NCBI GenBank assembly: GCA_009692185.1
Contig: SHZT01000001.1
Location: 269,247 to 333,246 of the forward strand
Direction: 5' to 3'
Origin: Gemmatimonadota bacterium
GTDB lineage: Bacteria > Gemmatimonadota > Gemmatimonadetes > Gemmatimonadales > GWC2-71-9
DNA: 64,000 nt
The notes beneath the pieces were generated by a model. The model was given only the letters and a program-made list of their open reading frames with translations. It searched no databases and was not told where the DNA came from. Of this stretch, positions 1 to 7,716 are shown piece after piece (position 1 is the first letter of the stretch; every line of letters starts with the position of its first letter). Position numbers and translations under genes: made by a program.

Positions 1-586
1 TGAAGAAGTTGATGGCATCCAGGGCCTTTCCCGCATCGTCGAACATCCGCTCCAGTTCGTCCTGCGTTGCCGGCTCCGACTCCCGCCGGGGCGCCTTGAG
101 CGGGGCCACGCCGCGGGCCACGAGCAACTCATACGCCATGACGGTAAACGCCTGCACGAGGTTGAGCGACGAGTAGGCCGGGTTGGACGGAATCGTGACG
201 ATCCGGTGACAGCGGTCCAGTTCCTCGTTGTTAAGGCCGGCGTCCTCAGGACCGAGGAGGATTGCCACGGTGCCGGTCGCGGCCGCGGCGAGAATCTCCG
301 GCGCTGCCTCCTCCGGGCGCTGGGCGTTTCGCTTGGCGGTGCGCTGGCGGGCCGAGAGGCCCACGACGTGAACGCAGTCGGCAAGGGCCTCGTCCAGGGT
401 GGGAAACAGCTTCACGTGCTTGAGGATGTCCGCCGTGTTGTGCGCGATCCCTTCGATGCGGTACGGGTCGTATTCCCTGGGCGTGACCAGCCGCAGGTAG
501 GTGAGCTCGAAGTTCTTCATGGCGCGCACCGCCCCGGCCACGTTGACCAGGTCCTGGGTACGATGCAGGACGACGACAATGCTCAT
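1..586 (-). CDS. TrmJ/SpoU-type RNA 2'-O-methyltransferase (C-terminus beyond window)
   Basis: Predicted SAM-dependent tRNA/rRNA ribose methyltransferase of the SPOUT (TrmH/TrmJ) class, acting in the cytoplasm. The 195 visible residues start MSIVVVLHRTQDLVNVAGAV. They carry the three SPOUT signatures: an N-terminal N-x-A-x-x-R-type motif, a central ILLGPEDAGLNNEEL stretch that forms the trefoil-knot SAM pocket, and IPSNPAYSSLNLVQAF near the end. The reading frame is open to the left edge, so the C-terminal tail is missing. The ATG overlaps the stop of the heparinase-like gene (ATGA), making this the last visible gene of a minus-strand operon. The order of motifs fits TrmJ best; another SpoU paralog cannot be excluded. 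Confidence 0.85.
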   Translation of the reverse strand, partial: MSIVVVLHRTQDLVNVAGAVRAMKNFELTYLRLVTPREYDPYRIEGIAHNTADILKHVKLFPTLDEALADCVHVVGLSARQRTAKRNAQRPEEAAPEILAAAATGTVAILLGPEDAGLNNEELDRCHRIVTIPSNPAYSSLNLVQAFTVMAYELLVARGVAPLKAPRRESEPATQDELERMFDDAGKALDAINFF

Positions 587-3249
587 TGGACCTCGGCCGC
601 CACGACGGATTCCCGTGGCTCGCGGTCGCCCCGGAGGTAGACCCATCCGCCTCCGCCCGAAAGCGCGAGTTGTCCCGCACGGCGCTGCCGGCCGGGGATC
701 ATCTGGTTCACAATCACGTTGAACAGGATCAAGTCGCCCTTTCGGGCTTCGCGCCCGAGGTCGCACAGAATGCTCATGACGTAACCGTCCGGCGTTTCCT
801 TCCACGTAGCAGAAATGCGCCGCGGTTCGGCGCCCGTGCCGGCAACGGGACGCACCCGCACGAGTGGCGAGTCCGGGTCAGGAATCAGGAGGAACCCCTG
901 CCAGTCATTCAGCCCGAAGTAACACTGTACCCCGTCGGAATGGATGTCGGGAGGCTCGTTGTCGAGCCGCGGGTCCGCGTCGGTCGCCCGGCGAAACACG
1001 AGCTCCGGCTTCGCCACTCGAACGGTCAGGTCGAACGCACGCCCCAGGGCGGATGCCGTGACCGTGGCACGGAAACGGCTCGGGTCGTACGGCTCCTCGG
1101 AGCGACGATACTCACCGGCTCCCATTTCGATCGTGGCCGGGAGCGGCGTGACACCCATCGGTCCGATCCTGCCCGGATCAGGCGGGGACGGCTCCCGCAG
1201 CGAGCCGCCCAGCTTCACTGAACCTGACGGCGTCCGAACGTTGGCGTGCTTCCCCAGCATGATGACGTCCCGGCCACCGGCGCCGCTCGTGACGACGATC
1301 TCATCGCCCACAGACTGGATGGCGCGCACGGCCGCGGGCGAGGCTGACCAGACCTGAATCCACCGGCCGGCACCATTCCCCCGCCGCATGACGAATTCGA
1401 GAGAGCCCGACTCGGCGAGCGAAAGATCCGGGGGCCCCGGGGCAGCGGCGATGAAGAGCGTTTCGCCGGGGCGAGGCGCCAACGTCACGAAGAGACTCGA
1501 CAGGTTCCCCCGAACCTCGAACTGCGTCGCCTTTCCCACGAGGCGCGCTGCGCCGTCCACATGGTCGTAGCCGGTTTCGTGACCAACCGAGTGCGCGGCG
1601 TCCAGTTGGGCTGGCTCGCGATCCGCGCCAGGTGGAAGCATCACCGCTCCCAGCGGATGCACCGGCAAGTCAACATCGGTGGTCGAGGACGCCTGGATGT
1701 CGAGGACGTCGAGCACATAGTCCGGACCCATCAGGACGAACCGGGTCGCGGTGGACTTGGGGCCGAATACGTCCCGGGCCACCGCCTTGCACCACGACCA
1801 GCCTGCCTGCTGATCGAACGCTGCGCACCACGCGTGTCGCGCCAGTTGCCCCGTCCCCGCCACGCCGGGAGCGTTGTGGGCCAGCGTGGACCGGTACCAG
1901 AACAAGGAGGGTGACACGTACGAACCCGTCCCGAAATCCATGAGCCACGGCTGGTCCCAGTAGAGCGTCAGGTGCAGGAGGTCTGGGTGCCCGTGTCCGC
2001 CCGGCCGACCGCCGCATTCGAGGGAGGCGTAACGGCCGCGGCTTCGCAGAACTGCCAGGCCGTAATCGGGCGACAGGGACGAAGCGGGCTCCCAACCAGC
2101 GGTGGCCACCGGAGCCTCTGGAGCCATCCACAGCAACGCCTTCCAACCCAGCCGTTCACGCAACAGCCGCGACGCCGGACGGTTCTGCTCGACCTCGGCT
2201 ACTTCGGCCAGTCCGGCATCCTCGGTTTCGGCTCCGCCTTCCCGGTACAACTCAACCAGGAGCGCCGAGATCCGTTCGTCGCCCGTGCGGGTGCGTGCGA
2301 CTTCCCACAACTCCGCAAACCGAGGCTGTCGTACCGAGACGCCGTACGGCGAGTCCGATCGGGCGGGAATAGTGAGATCAGGCAGGAGGGACTGGAGCGG
2401 CGCGGTGTACATGGCCGAAAGGCGCGGGCCCACATCCGGGTCCGCGTAGAGATCCACCCCTGCCCCTCGCAACAACTCGGCCCCGAGCTGAAGGCCCCGG
2501 AGCGCGAAGAAGTGGTAGTTCTGCCCCTCGAACCAGAATCCATCGGTGGACACAGCCGTCGCCAGCTGGGCGCGAAGACCGTGGGCCCTGTCCAGTCCAT
2601 GTGACACGAGGGCCGAATCACCCAGCAACCGGCCGGCCGCAATCATGGCGGCGTTGTTCCATACCTGCCGGTTGGACCACGCTTCGTCGTAGGACCGGAT
2701 GATGCCTGCCGACTCGGCCACCATCCCCATCACGTCGACCCCGGTGATCGACGCCGCGATGGACACCTGGATCAGCCAGATGGACTCGAGGTACGTCGAA
2801 AAGAAGAGGCGGGTGGGGCCCAGGACGTTGTCGCGATTGGGGAACCCGGAATAGCGCCAGGCATACCCCGTCAGAATCTCGTTCGCGCGCGCGGTGAGCC
2901 TGGGGTCGTCGTCCAGAACGCCAAGGAGTGCCAGGTGCACCGCACGCTCCGACAGCCACAGGTGGTACCGCATGAGCCAGGCGAGGTGATGCCGCTCGCC
3001 AGCCACGGTCTTGTGACAACGCGGACACCGGTGCGCGTCGGGAGAGAATGGATCGAACTCCAGCCGCGATCCATCATTGGGGCAGACCCCGCCGTCCTGC
3101 GACAGCATCGCCTTGCGGTCAGGAACGGCAAGCGGACGGTCGATTAGCGACTGGACCAGCGTTCGCAGGCGCCGCGAGAGGCTGGTGAGGGTGGCCGACC
3201 CGGCGATGGTTTGGCGGCGGGCGGCGAGCTCAGTCTTCGTTGTCAGCAT
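583..3249 (-). CDS. Heparinase II/III-family polysaccharide lyase-like protein with C-terminal CBM9-like domain
   Basis: Probable lyase or hydrolase-like protein acting on acidic polysaccharide. Over 888 residues it shows a short Cys-containing segment (C56, C75, C78), an alpha/alpha-toroid region with WNNA (about 197-200) and EGQNYHFFA (about 241-249), and a heparinase II/III beta-sandwich with GGHGHPD (H419, H421) and LAHNAP (H458). The segment from about 700 to the end resembles a CBM9/DOMON carbohydrate-binding domain. Family members usually carry an export signal; none is visible, the N-terminus being charged. The ATG at 3249 lies inside the end of the kinase gene (20-nt overlap), so it is co-transcribed with the kinase and the binding protein. 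Substrate cannot be told from sequence. Confidence 0.8.
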   Translation of the reverse strand: MLTTKTELAARRQTIAGSATLTSLSRRLRTLVQSLIDRPLAVPDRKAMLSQDGGVCPNDGSRLEFDPFSPDAHRCPRCHKTVAGERHHLAWLMRYHLWLSERAVHLALLGVLDDDPRLTARANEILTGYAWRYSGFPNRDNVLGPTRLFFSTYLESIWLIQVSIAASITGVDVMGMVAESAGIIRSYDEAWSNRQVWNNAAMIAAGRLLGDSALVSHGLDRAHGLRAQLATAVSTDGFWFEGQNYHFFALRGLQLGAELLRGAGVDLYADPDVGPRLSAMYTAPLQSLLPDLTIPARSDSPYGVSVRQPRFAELWEVARTRTGDERISALLVELYREGGAETEDAGLAEVAEVEQNRPASRLLRERLGWKALLWMAPEAPVATAGWEPASSLSPDYGLAVLRSRGRYASLECGGRPGGHGHPDLLHLTLYWDQPWLMDFGTGSYVSPSLFWYRSTLAHNAPGVAGTGQLARHAWCAAFDQQAGWSWCKAVARDVFGPKSTATRFVLMGPDYVLDVLDIQASSTTDVDLPVHPLGAVMLPPGADREPAQLDAAHSVGHETGYDHVDGAARLVGKATQFEVRGNLSSLFVTLAPRPGETLFIAAAPGPPDLSLAESGSLEFVMRRGNGAGRWIQVWSASPAAVRAIQSVGDEIVVTSGAGGRDVIMLGKHANVRTPSGSVKLGGSLREPSPPDPGRIGPMGVTPLPATIEMGAGEYRRSEEPYDPSRFRATVTASALGRAFDLTVRVAKPELVFRRATDADPRLDNEPPDIHSDGVQCYFGLNDWQGFLLIPDPDSPLVRVRPVAGTGAEPRRISATWKETPDGYVMSILCDLGREARKGDLILFNVIVNQMIPGRQRRAGQLALSGGGGWVYLRGDREPRESVVAAEVQ

Positions 3250-4279
3250 CTTCGTCCTGCCACACCGTTACGCCGCCGAAATCGAACGCGAACTCGATCA
3301 CCTTGCCGCCCGCGGTCGTCACGGCTTCGGCCACCGGCCCTTTGTGCGCCGGGCCGCACAAGACGTACAAACACCCACCCGCGCCGGCCCCGGTCGCCTT
3401 GAGCCCCCACGCCCCCGCCCCGCGCGCGGCCGCCTCGATGCGTTTCGTCATGTCCGTGGCGATGGTGACGTCGAGCGCCTGCTGGAGCCGCCAGTTGTCA
3501 TCCATGACCTGGGCCACGCCCTGCCAGTCGCCAGCATCGACCCGGGCGCCGATTTCGGTTCCCGCCTCGTGAATTCCCTCGAGCGCATCCAGCGTTCCGG
3601 CCTCGCCCGCCTCGAACGCGCGCCACACCCGTTCATGGGTCTTCGAGGAGAAGTGGCTCTGCCCGGTGTACACGAGCACCGAGTGGGCACACAGGTCGGC
3701 CGCCATGGCGGGCGTCACCGCCAGCTCGCGGGTGATGACCGCGTCCGGCCGGAATGTCAGTTCATGGAACCCGCCGAGTGCCGCGGCGTACTGGTCCTGC
3801 CGGCCACCGAGGAGCTTGAGCTCCCGCGCCTCGAGGTCGAAGCCCATTTCCGCGAGATCGGCCTTGTCGTATAACTCCTCCCGCGCGCGGGAGAGCGCGG
3901 CGCAGAGGGCCACGTCGAGCGCGCCCGAGCCGCCAAGTCCCGAGCCCAGCGGCAGATCACTCTTCGACAGCACCTCGATGCCCCCGGTGACCGGGAACAT
4001 GTTGAGCGCCGCCTTGTGCAGGTCAAGCGTCCCGTCGTAGCGAATGTCCGCCGATGAATCGCAGCGGACTCTCTGTTGAAGGTCTTCGGCGTGGAGCGCG
4101 ATACCAGTCCCGCCATGGAGCACGTCCACCTGGACATACCGGTTGATTGCGGCGTTCACCACCACGCCGCCGTGGCGCTCGACGTAGGCCGGCACGTCCG
4201 TCCACCCGCCCGCGAAATCAATCCGGGCGGGCGCGCGGGCGTGCCAGCCTAGCGAATCGCGGACGTGCTGACGGACCAT
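3230..4279 (-). CDS. GHMP-family sugar kinase (HddA/fucokinase-like)
   Basis: Cytoplasmic ATP-dependent small-molecule kinase of 349 residues. It begins with RAPARIDFAGGWTDVPAY, typical of D-glycero-D-manno-heptose-7-phosphate kinase (HddA) and L-fucokinase-type GHMP kinases. The ATP-binding loop is PLGSGLGGSGALDVALC, followed by GGRQDQYAAALGG and the C-terminal glycine motif KATGAGAGGCLYVL. The frame is open far upstream, but the ATG at 4279 gives the family's usual start and length and overlaps the binding-protein gene by 31 nt. Lying between an importer component and polysaccharide-degrading enzymes, it probably phosphorylates an imported sugar; the identity of that sugar is an inference left open. 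Confidence 0.82.
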   Translation of the reverse strand: MVRQHVRDSLGWHARAPARIDFAGGWTDVPAYVERHGGVVVNAAINRYVQVDVLHGGTGIALHAEDLQQRVRCDSSADIRYDGTLDLHKAALNMFPVTGGIEVLSKSDLPLGSGLGGSGALDVALCAALSRAREELYDKADLAEMGFDLEARELKLLGGRQDQYAAALGGFHELTFRPDAVITRELAVTPAMAADLCAHSVLVYTGQSHFSSKTHERVWRAFEAGEAGTLDALEGIHEAGTEIGARVDAGDWQGVAQVMDDNWRLQQALDVTIATDMTKRIEAAARGAGAWGLKATGAGAGGCLYVLCGPAHKGPVAEAVTTAGGKVIEFAFDFGGVTVWQDEDADNED

Positions 4280-5823
4280 CGGGATACGTTCGCAAGCTCG
4301 CCGCGCAGGTCGATCGCCACGCCCTGCATGCGGCGGTTGATGCCCTGGAGCCCGCGCGCGTGATAAAGCCAAGCCACCGGCCGGTCGCGCGCGACGACCC
4401 GCTGGGCCTCGTGCCACGCGGCGCGCAACGCTTCTTCGGTCGTCGCGTCCGCCGCCCGGTCGAGGGCCGCGTCGAATGCCGCACTCCGGTAGCCCGGGTA
4501 CGCCAGCGGCCCCGCCCCCCGCCCTCCCAGCGTCGCGGCCACGTAGCCGAGCGAGAGATCGCCGGGGATCGACGTCAGCAGGGCATCGAAATCCCGCGCC
4601 GAACCCTGCACGACGGCGAGGAACGTGGCCAGCTCGAGCTGCCGAATGGTCATGTCGGCGCCGACTGAGCGGAACTGCGCCTGGAGCATCTGTTCGAGGG
4701 CGTTGTCGCCCGTCCCGACCGTGAGGAGCGTGAACTGGAGACGCCTTCCCCCCCGGGCGCGAATCCCGTCGGGACCCACCACCCACCCCGCCGAATCCAA
4801 CACCGTGCGGGACCTGGTGGTGTCGAACGCCGGCGGCGGCACCGGCTCATACCACGGGTGTTCCGCCGGGACCGGCCCACCCGCGATGGCGCCGAAACCG
4901 AAGATGTAGGCATCCACGACCAGCTGGCGATCGATCGCGAGATCGAGCGCGGTGCGTACGGCAGGATCATCAAACGGCGGCCGCCGCAGGTTCCAGATCA
5001 CGGCGTTCACCAGCTGGACCGGGTACTCGCGCACGGTGAGGCGCGGGTCCGCCCGGACGAAGGACGCGTGCGCCGGGTTGATCCCGGCAAAGTCCAGCTC
5101 TCCCGACGTGAGCGCGGCCAGCTTGGTCGTCGGCTCGTCCACCACGACGACGACCAGCCGGTCAACGTTCGGAACGCCGAGGTCGGCGGGAAACCCCTCG
5201 CGCCGGCGGAACACCCACCGCTGGTTCGGCCGGTACTCGTCGAATTCGAAAGGCCCGTTGCCGATCGGACTCCGGCTGAAAGGCGCGGCCCGTACCTCCG
5301 ACGGTTTGACGCCGGCGAAGGCGTGCGCGGGAAGAATGGACAAATCGGTCAGCACGTCGGGAAACGTAGGCTGGGCCTGCGCGAAGCGCACCCGCACGGT
5401 GAACGAGTCGGGCGCCTCGACCGCGGTCACCGCCGACAGGTCTCGCGCACGGGGATACGCGATCGCGGGCTCGCGGGCCATGTCGAGGGTCCACTTCACG
5501 TCACCCGCCCACGTGGGCCGGCCGTCGCTCCAGGTGATATCCCGCCGCAGGTGGAAAACGAGCGCGCGCCGCCGGTCGGTCCACTCGAATGACGCAAGGC
5601 GCGGCCGGGGCACCATGGCGCTGTCGTACGCGACGAGCGTCATCAGCAGGACGTGTTTCTGCACCTGCTTGGCGAGGGGATGCACCGTGAACAGCGGATT
5701 GACGGATTGAAGGTCGGCGCCGGACGCGAAGAACACGGTGGAGCCCCCCGGACGGGCGGGGGCCCCACACCCGGCGAGGGCGAGGGTGGCGAGGCACGCG
5801 CGGTAGACGCTACTGTAGGCCAT
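4249..5823 (-). CDS. ABC importer substrate-binding lipoprotein, family 5 (oligopeptide/DppA type)
   Basis: Periplasmic or membrane-anchored solute-binding protein of 524 residues for an oligopeptide, nickel or oligosaccharide importer. A lipoprotein signal is visible: LATLALAGC with the lipobox Cys at about 19. The body has SBP_bac_5 hallmarks: an early segment on the N-terminal state of the transport cycle (LQSVNPLF), ITWSDGRPTWAGDVKWTLD, SPIGNGPFEFDEY, and a run near DDPAVRTALDLAIDR. Its start codon overlaps that of the divergent permease (shared bases of CATG at 5821-5824), so each promoter must lie inside the other gene or transcripts are leaderless. The matching permeases are the two plus-strand genes; no ATPase is visible in this window. 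Confidence 0.88.
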   Translation of the reverse strand: MAYSSVYRACLATLALAGCGAPARPGGSTVFFASGADLQSVNPLFTVHPLAKQVQKHVLLMTLVAYDSAMVPRPRLASFEWTDRRRALVFHLRRDITWSDGRPTWAGDVKWTLDMAREPAIAYPRARDLSAVTAVEAPDSFTVRVRFAQAQPTFPDVLTDLSILPAHAFAGVKPSEVRAAPFSRSPIGNGPFEFDEYRPNQRWVFRRREGFPADLGVPNVDRLVVVVVDEPTTKLAALTSGELDFAGINPAHASFVRADPRLTVREYPVQLVNAVIWNLRRPPFDDPAVRTALDLAIDRQLVVDAYIFGFGAIAGGPVPAEHPWYEPVPPPAFDTTRSRTVLDSAGWVVGPDGIRARGGRRLQFTLLTVGTGDNALEQMLQAQFRSVGADMTIRQLELATFLAVVQGSARDFDALLTSIPGDLSLGYVAATLGGRGAGPLAYPGYRSAAFDAALDRAADATTEEALRAAWHEAQRVVARDRPVAWLYHARGLQGINRRMQGVAIDLRGELANVSRWSVSTSAIR

Positions 5824-6817
5824 GCTGCGTCACATCACGCGCCGCTTGATGGTCGGGGCGGGGCTCATCCTGGTCGTCGTGACGATCACGTTCCTCCTCA
5901 TCAACCTGGCTCCCGGCGACCCCGCGCGGCTCTGGGCCGGCCCGGCCGCGGGCGAGGCGGAACTCGCCGCCGCACGGCACGCGCTGGGGCTCGACCAGCC
6001 CCTGCCCACCCGGTACGTGAGCTGGCTCTGGAACTTCGTGCGCGGTGACTGGGGCATGAGCCTCGCCCGCCAGCGCCCGGTCGCCGGCCTCATTGCCGAT
6101 GCCCTGCCCCACACCCTCATGCTCACCGGTCTCTCGCTCCTGGCGACGTACCTGGGCGGCATCACACTGGGCCTGATCCAGGCGGCCCGCAACCGCTCGG
6201 CGCTCGACACCGGCATCACCGTCGGATCCCTGTTTGTCCTCGGCATGCCAAGCTACTGGCTCGCCACCATGCTCGTCCTCGTCTTCGCGTACGGCGCCGC
6301 GCGGGGCGGCTGGCCCGGATGGCTCCAGCTGCCGGCGCTCGGCGTCGCCTCGCTGGACGCCGAGTTCCTGTCCCCCGTGGGCCGCGTGATGGACCGGGCC
6401 CGGCACCTGGTCCTTCCACTCGCCACGCTGGGCCTGCTGGGCATCGCGGGAACCGCCCGTTTCGTCCGCGCGGCCGCGCTCGAAGTCGGCCACCTGCCCT
6501 ACATCCGGACGGCGCGGGCCAAGGGACTCGGCGGCTTCGTCGTCGCGCGCCGGCACGTTCTCCGGAATGCCCTGATTCCGGTCATCACGCTGCTCGGCCT
6601 GTCCCTGCCGATGCTCTTCTCCGGCACGGTCTTCGTCGAGGTGATTTTCGCCTGGCCCGGCATGGGACGCGAGATGGTCAGCGCGGTCGGCGCCCGCGAC
6701 TACCCCGTGGCCCTCGCGACCACGGCGATCTATGGCGCGCTGGTCGTGCTGGGGAACCTGGCCGCCGACCTGCTCTACGCGGTGGCCGACCCCCGGCTCA
6801 GGGAAGACCCTTCATGA
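5822..6817 (+). CDS. DppB-type ABC transporter permease
   Basis: Inner-membrane permease of a peptide/oligosaccharide ABC importer, 331 residues, the usual DppB size. The N-terminus MLRHITRRLMVGAGLILVVV and the GDPARLWAG loop are typical, and at least six hydrophobic segments follow. The EAA-type cytoplasmic loop is near residues 230-250 (YIRTARAKGLGGFVVARRHV). It ends in an ATGA overlap with the dppC-like gene, so the two are translated together. Its ATG is fused head-to-head with the binding protein's start codon. Confidence 0.9.
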   Translation: MLRHITRRLMVGAGLILVVVTITFLLINLAPGDPARLWAGPAAGEAELAAARHALGLDQPLPTRYVSWLWNFVRGDWGMSLARQRPVAGLIADALPHTLMLTGLSLLATYLGGITLGLIQAARNRSALDTGITVGSLFVLGMPSYWLATMLVLVFAYGAARGGWPGWLQLPALGVASLDAEFLSPVGRVMDRARHLVLPLATLGLLGIAGTARFVRAAALEVGHLPYIRTARAKGLGGFVVARRHVLRNALIPVITLLGLSLPMLFSGTVFVEVIFAWPGMGREMVSAVGARDYPVALATTAIYGALVVLGNLAADLLYAVADPRLREDPS

Positions 6818-7716
6818 GCACCTGGCGCGCGCTCGTCCGCGACCGCCGGGCCGCAATCGGCCTGGGCGTACTTACCGTCCTCGCGCTCGCAGCCATTTTC
6901 GCGCCACTCATCGCTCCCGCGGATCCGCTGGCCCAGAACGATATCCTGCGCACGCGGTTCCTGGCGCCGTTCTCCTCCGGGCCGGACAACGTGACCCGCT
7001 GGCTCGGCACGGACCGGCTGGGCCGGGACCTCCTGTCCCGCCTGCTCTACGGCGCGCGGATCTCGCTCCTGGTTGGCGGCCTCGCGATGACCGTGTCCCT
7101 CGCGGTGGGCGGTGCCATCGGGTTCACCGCCGCCGCCGCTGGCGGCGCGGTAGACCGGACCCTCATGACCATCACCGACGCGGCTCTCATGTTCCCCCGC
7201 CTCGTCCTCCTGCTCGTTCTCGTCGCGCTGTCGCGACCGAGCCTCGGGCTCGTGGTGCTGGTACTGGGGTTCACCGGGTGGATGGGCATTGCGCGACTGG
7301 CGCGAGCCGAGGCCGCCGCCATCCTCGCGCGGCCATACGTGGATGCGGCGCGGGCCCTGGGACAAACGCGGTTCGCCGTGATCCTCCGGCACGTGGTGCC
7401 CAACGCCCTGACCCCGCTCATCGTCGCGTCGTCGCTGGGCGTGGGAAACGCCATCACGCTCGAGGCCGGGCTTTCGTTTCTCGGGCTCGGTGTTCCGGCG
7501 CCCGCGCCATCATGGGGAAACCTGATCGCCTCCGGGCGGGACGCGCTGGTCAATGCGCCGTGGATCGCGATGTTCCCCGGATTCGCGCTGGTCCTAGCCG
7601 TTGTCGCGTGCAACCTGGTCGCAGACGGACTCCGCGACGCGCTGGACCCCTCGAGCCGCTACGACTCGATGATCACCGTCACCGGCGCCCGCGGCTCGGC
7701 GGTAAACCGCACCTGA
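6814..7716 (+). CDS. DppC-type ABC transporter permease
   Basis: Second inner-membrane permease, 300 residues, pairing with the DppB-like protein. It begins MSTWRALVRDRRAAIGLG, has the DppC signature GTDRLGRDLLSRLLYGARIS, five to six hydrophobic segments, and an EAA loop (YVDAARALGQTRFAVILRHV). I chose the ATG at 6814 because it overlaps the preceding stop as ATGA and matches the family N-terminus, although the frame is open upstream. The 3' end runs 58 nt into the convergent mannosidase gene. ATP-binding subunits are absent from the window and must be encoded elsewhere or shared. Confidence 0.9.
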   Translation: MSTWRALVRDRRAAIGLGVLTVLALAAIFAPLIAPADPLAQNDILRTRFLAPFSSGPDNVTRWLGTDRLGRDLLSRLLYGARISLLVGGLAMTVSLAVGGAIGFTAAAAGGAVDRTLMTITDAALMFPRLVLLLVLVALSRPSLGLVVLVLGFTGWMGIARLARAEAAAILARPYVDAARALGQTRFAVILRHVVPNALTPLIVASSLGVGNAITLEAGLSFLGLGVPAPAPSWGNLIASGRDALVNAPWIAMFPGFALVLAVVACNLVADGLRDALDPSSRYDSMITVTGARGSAVNRT

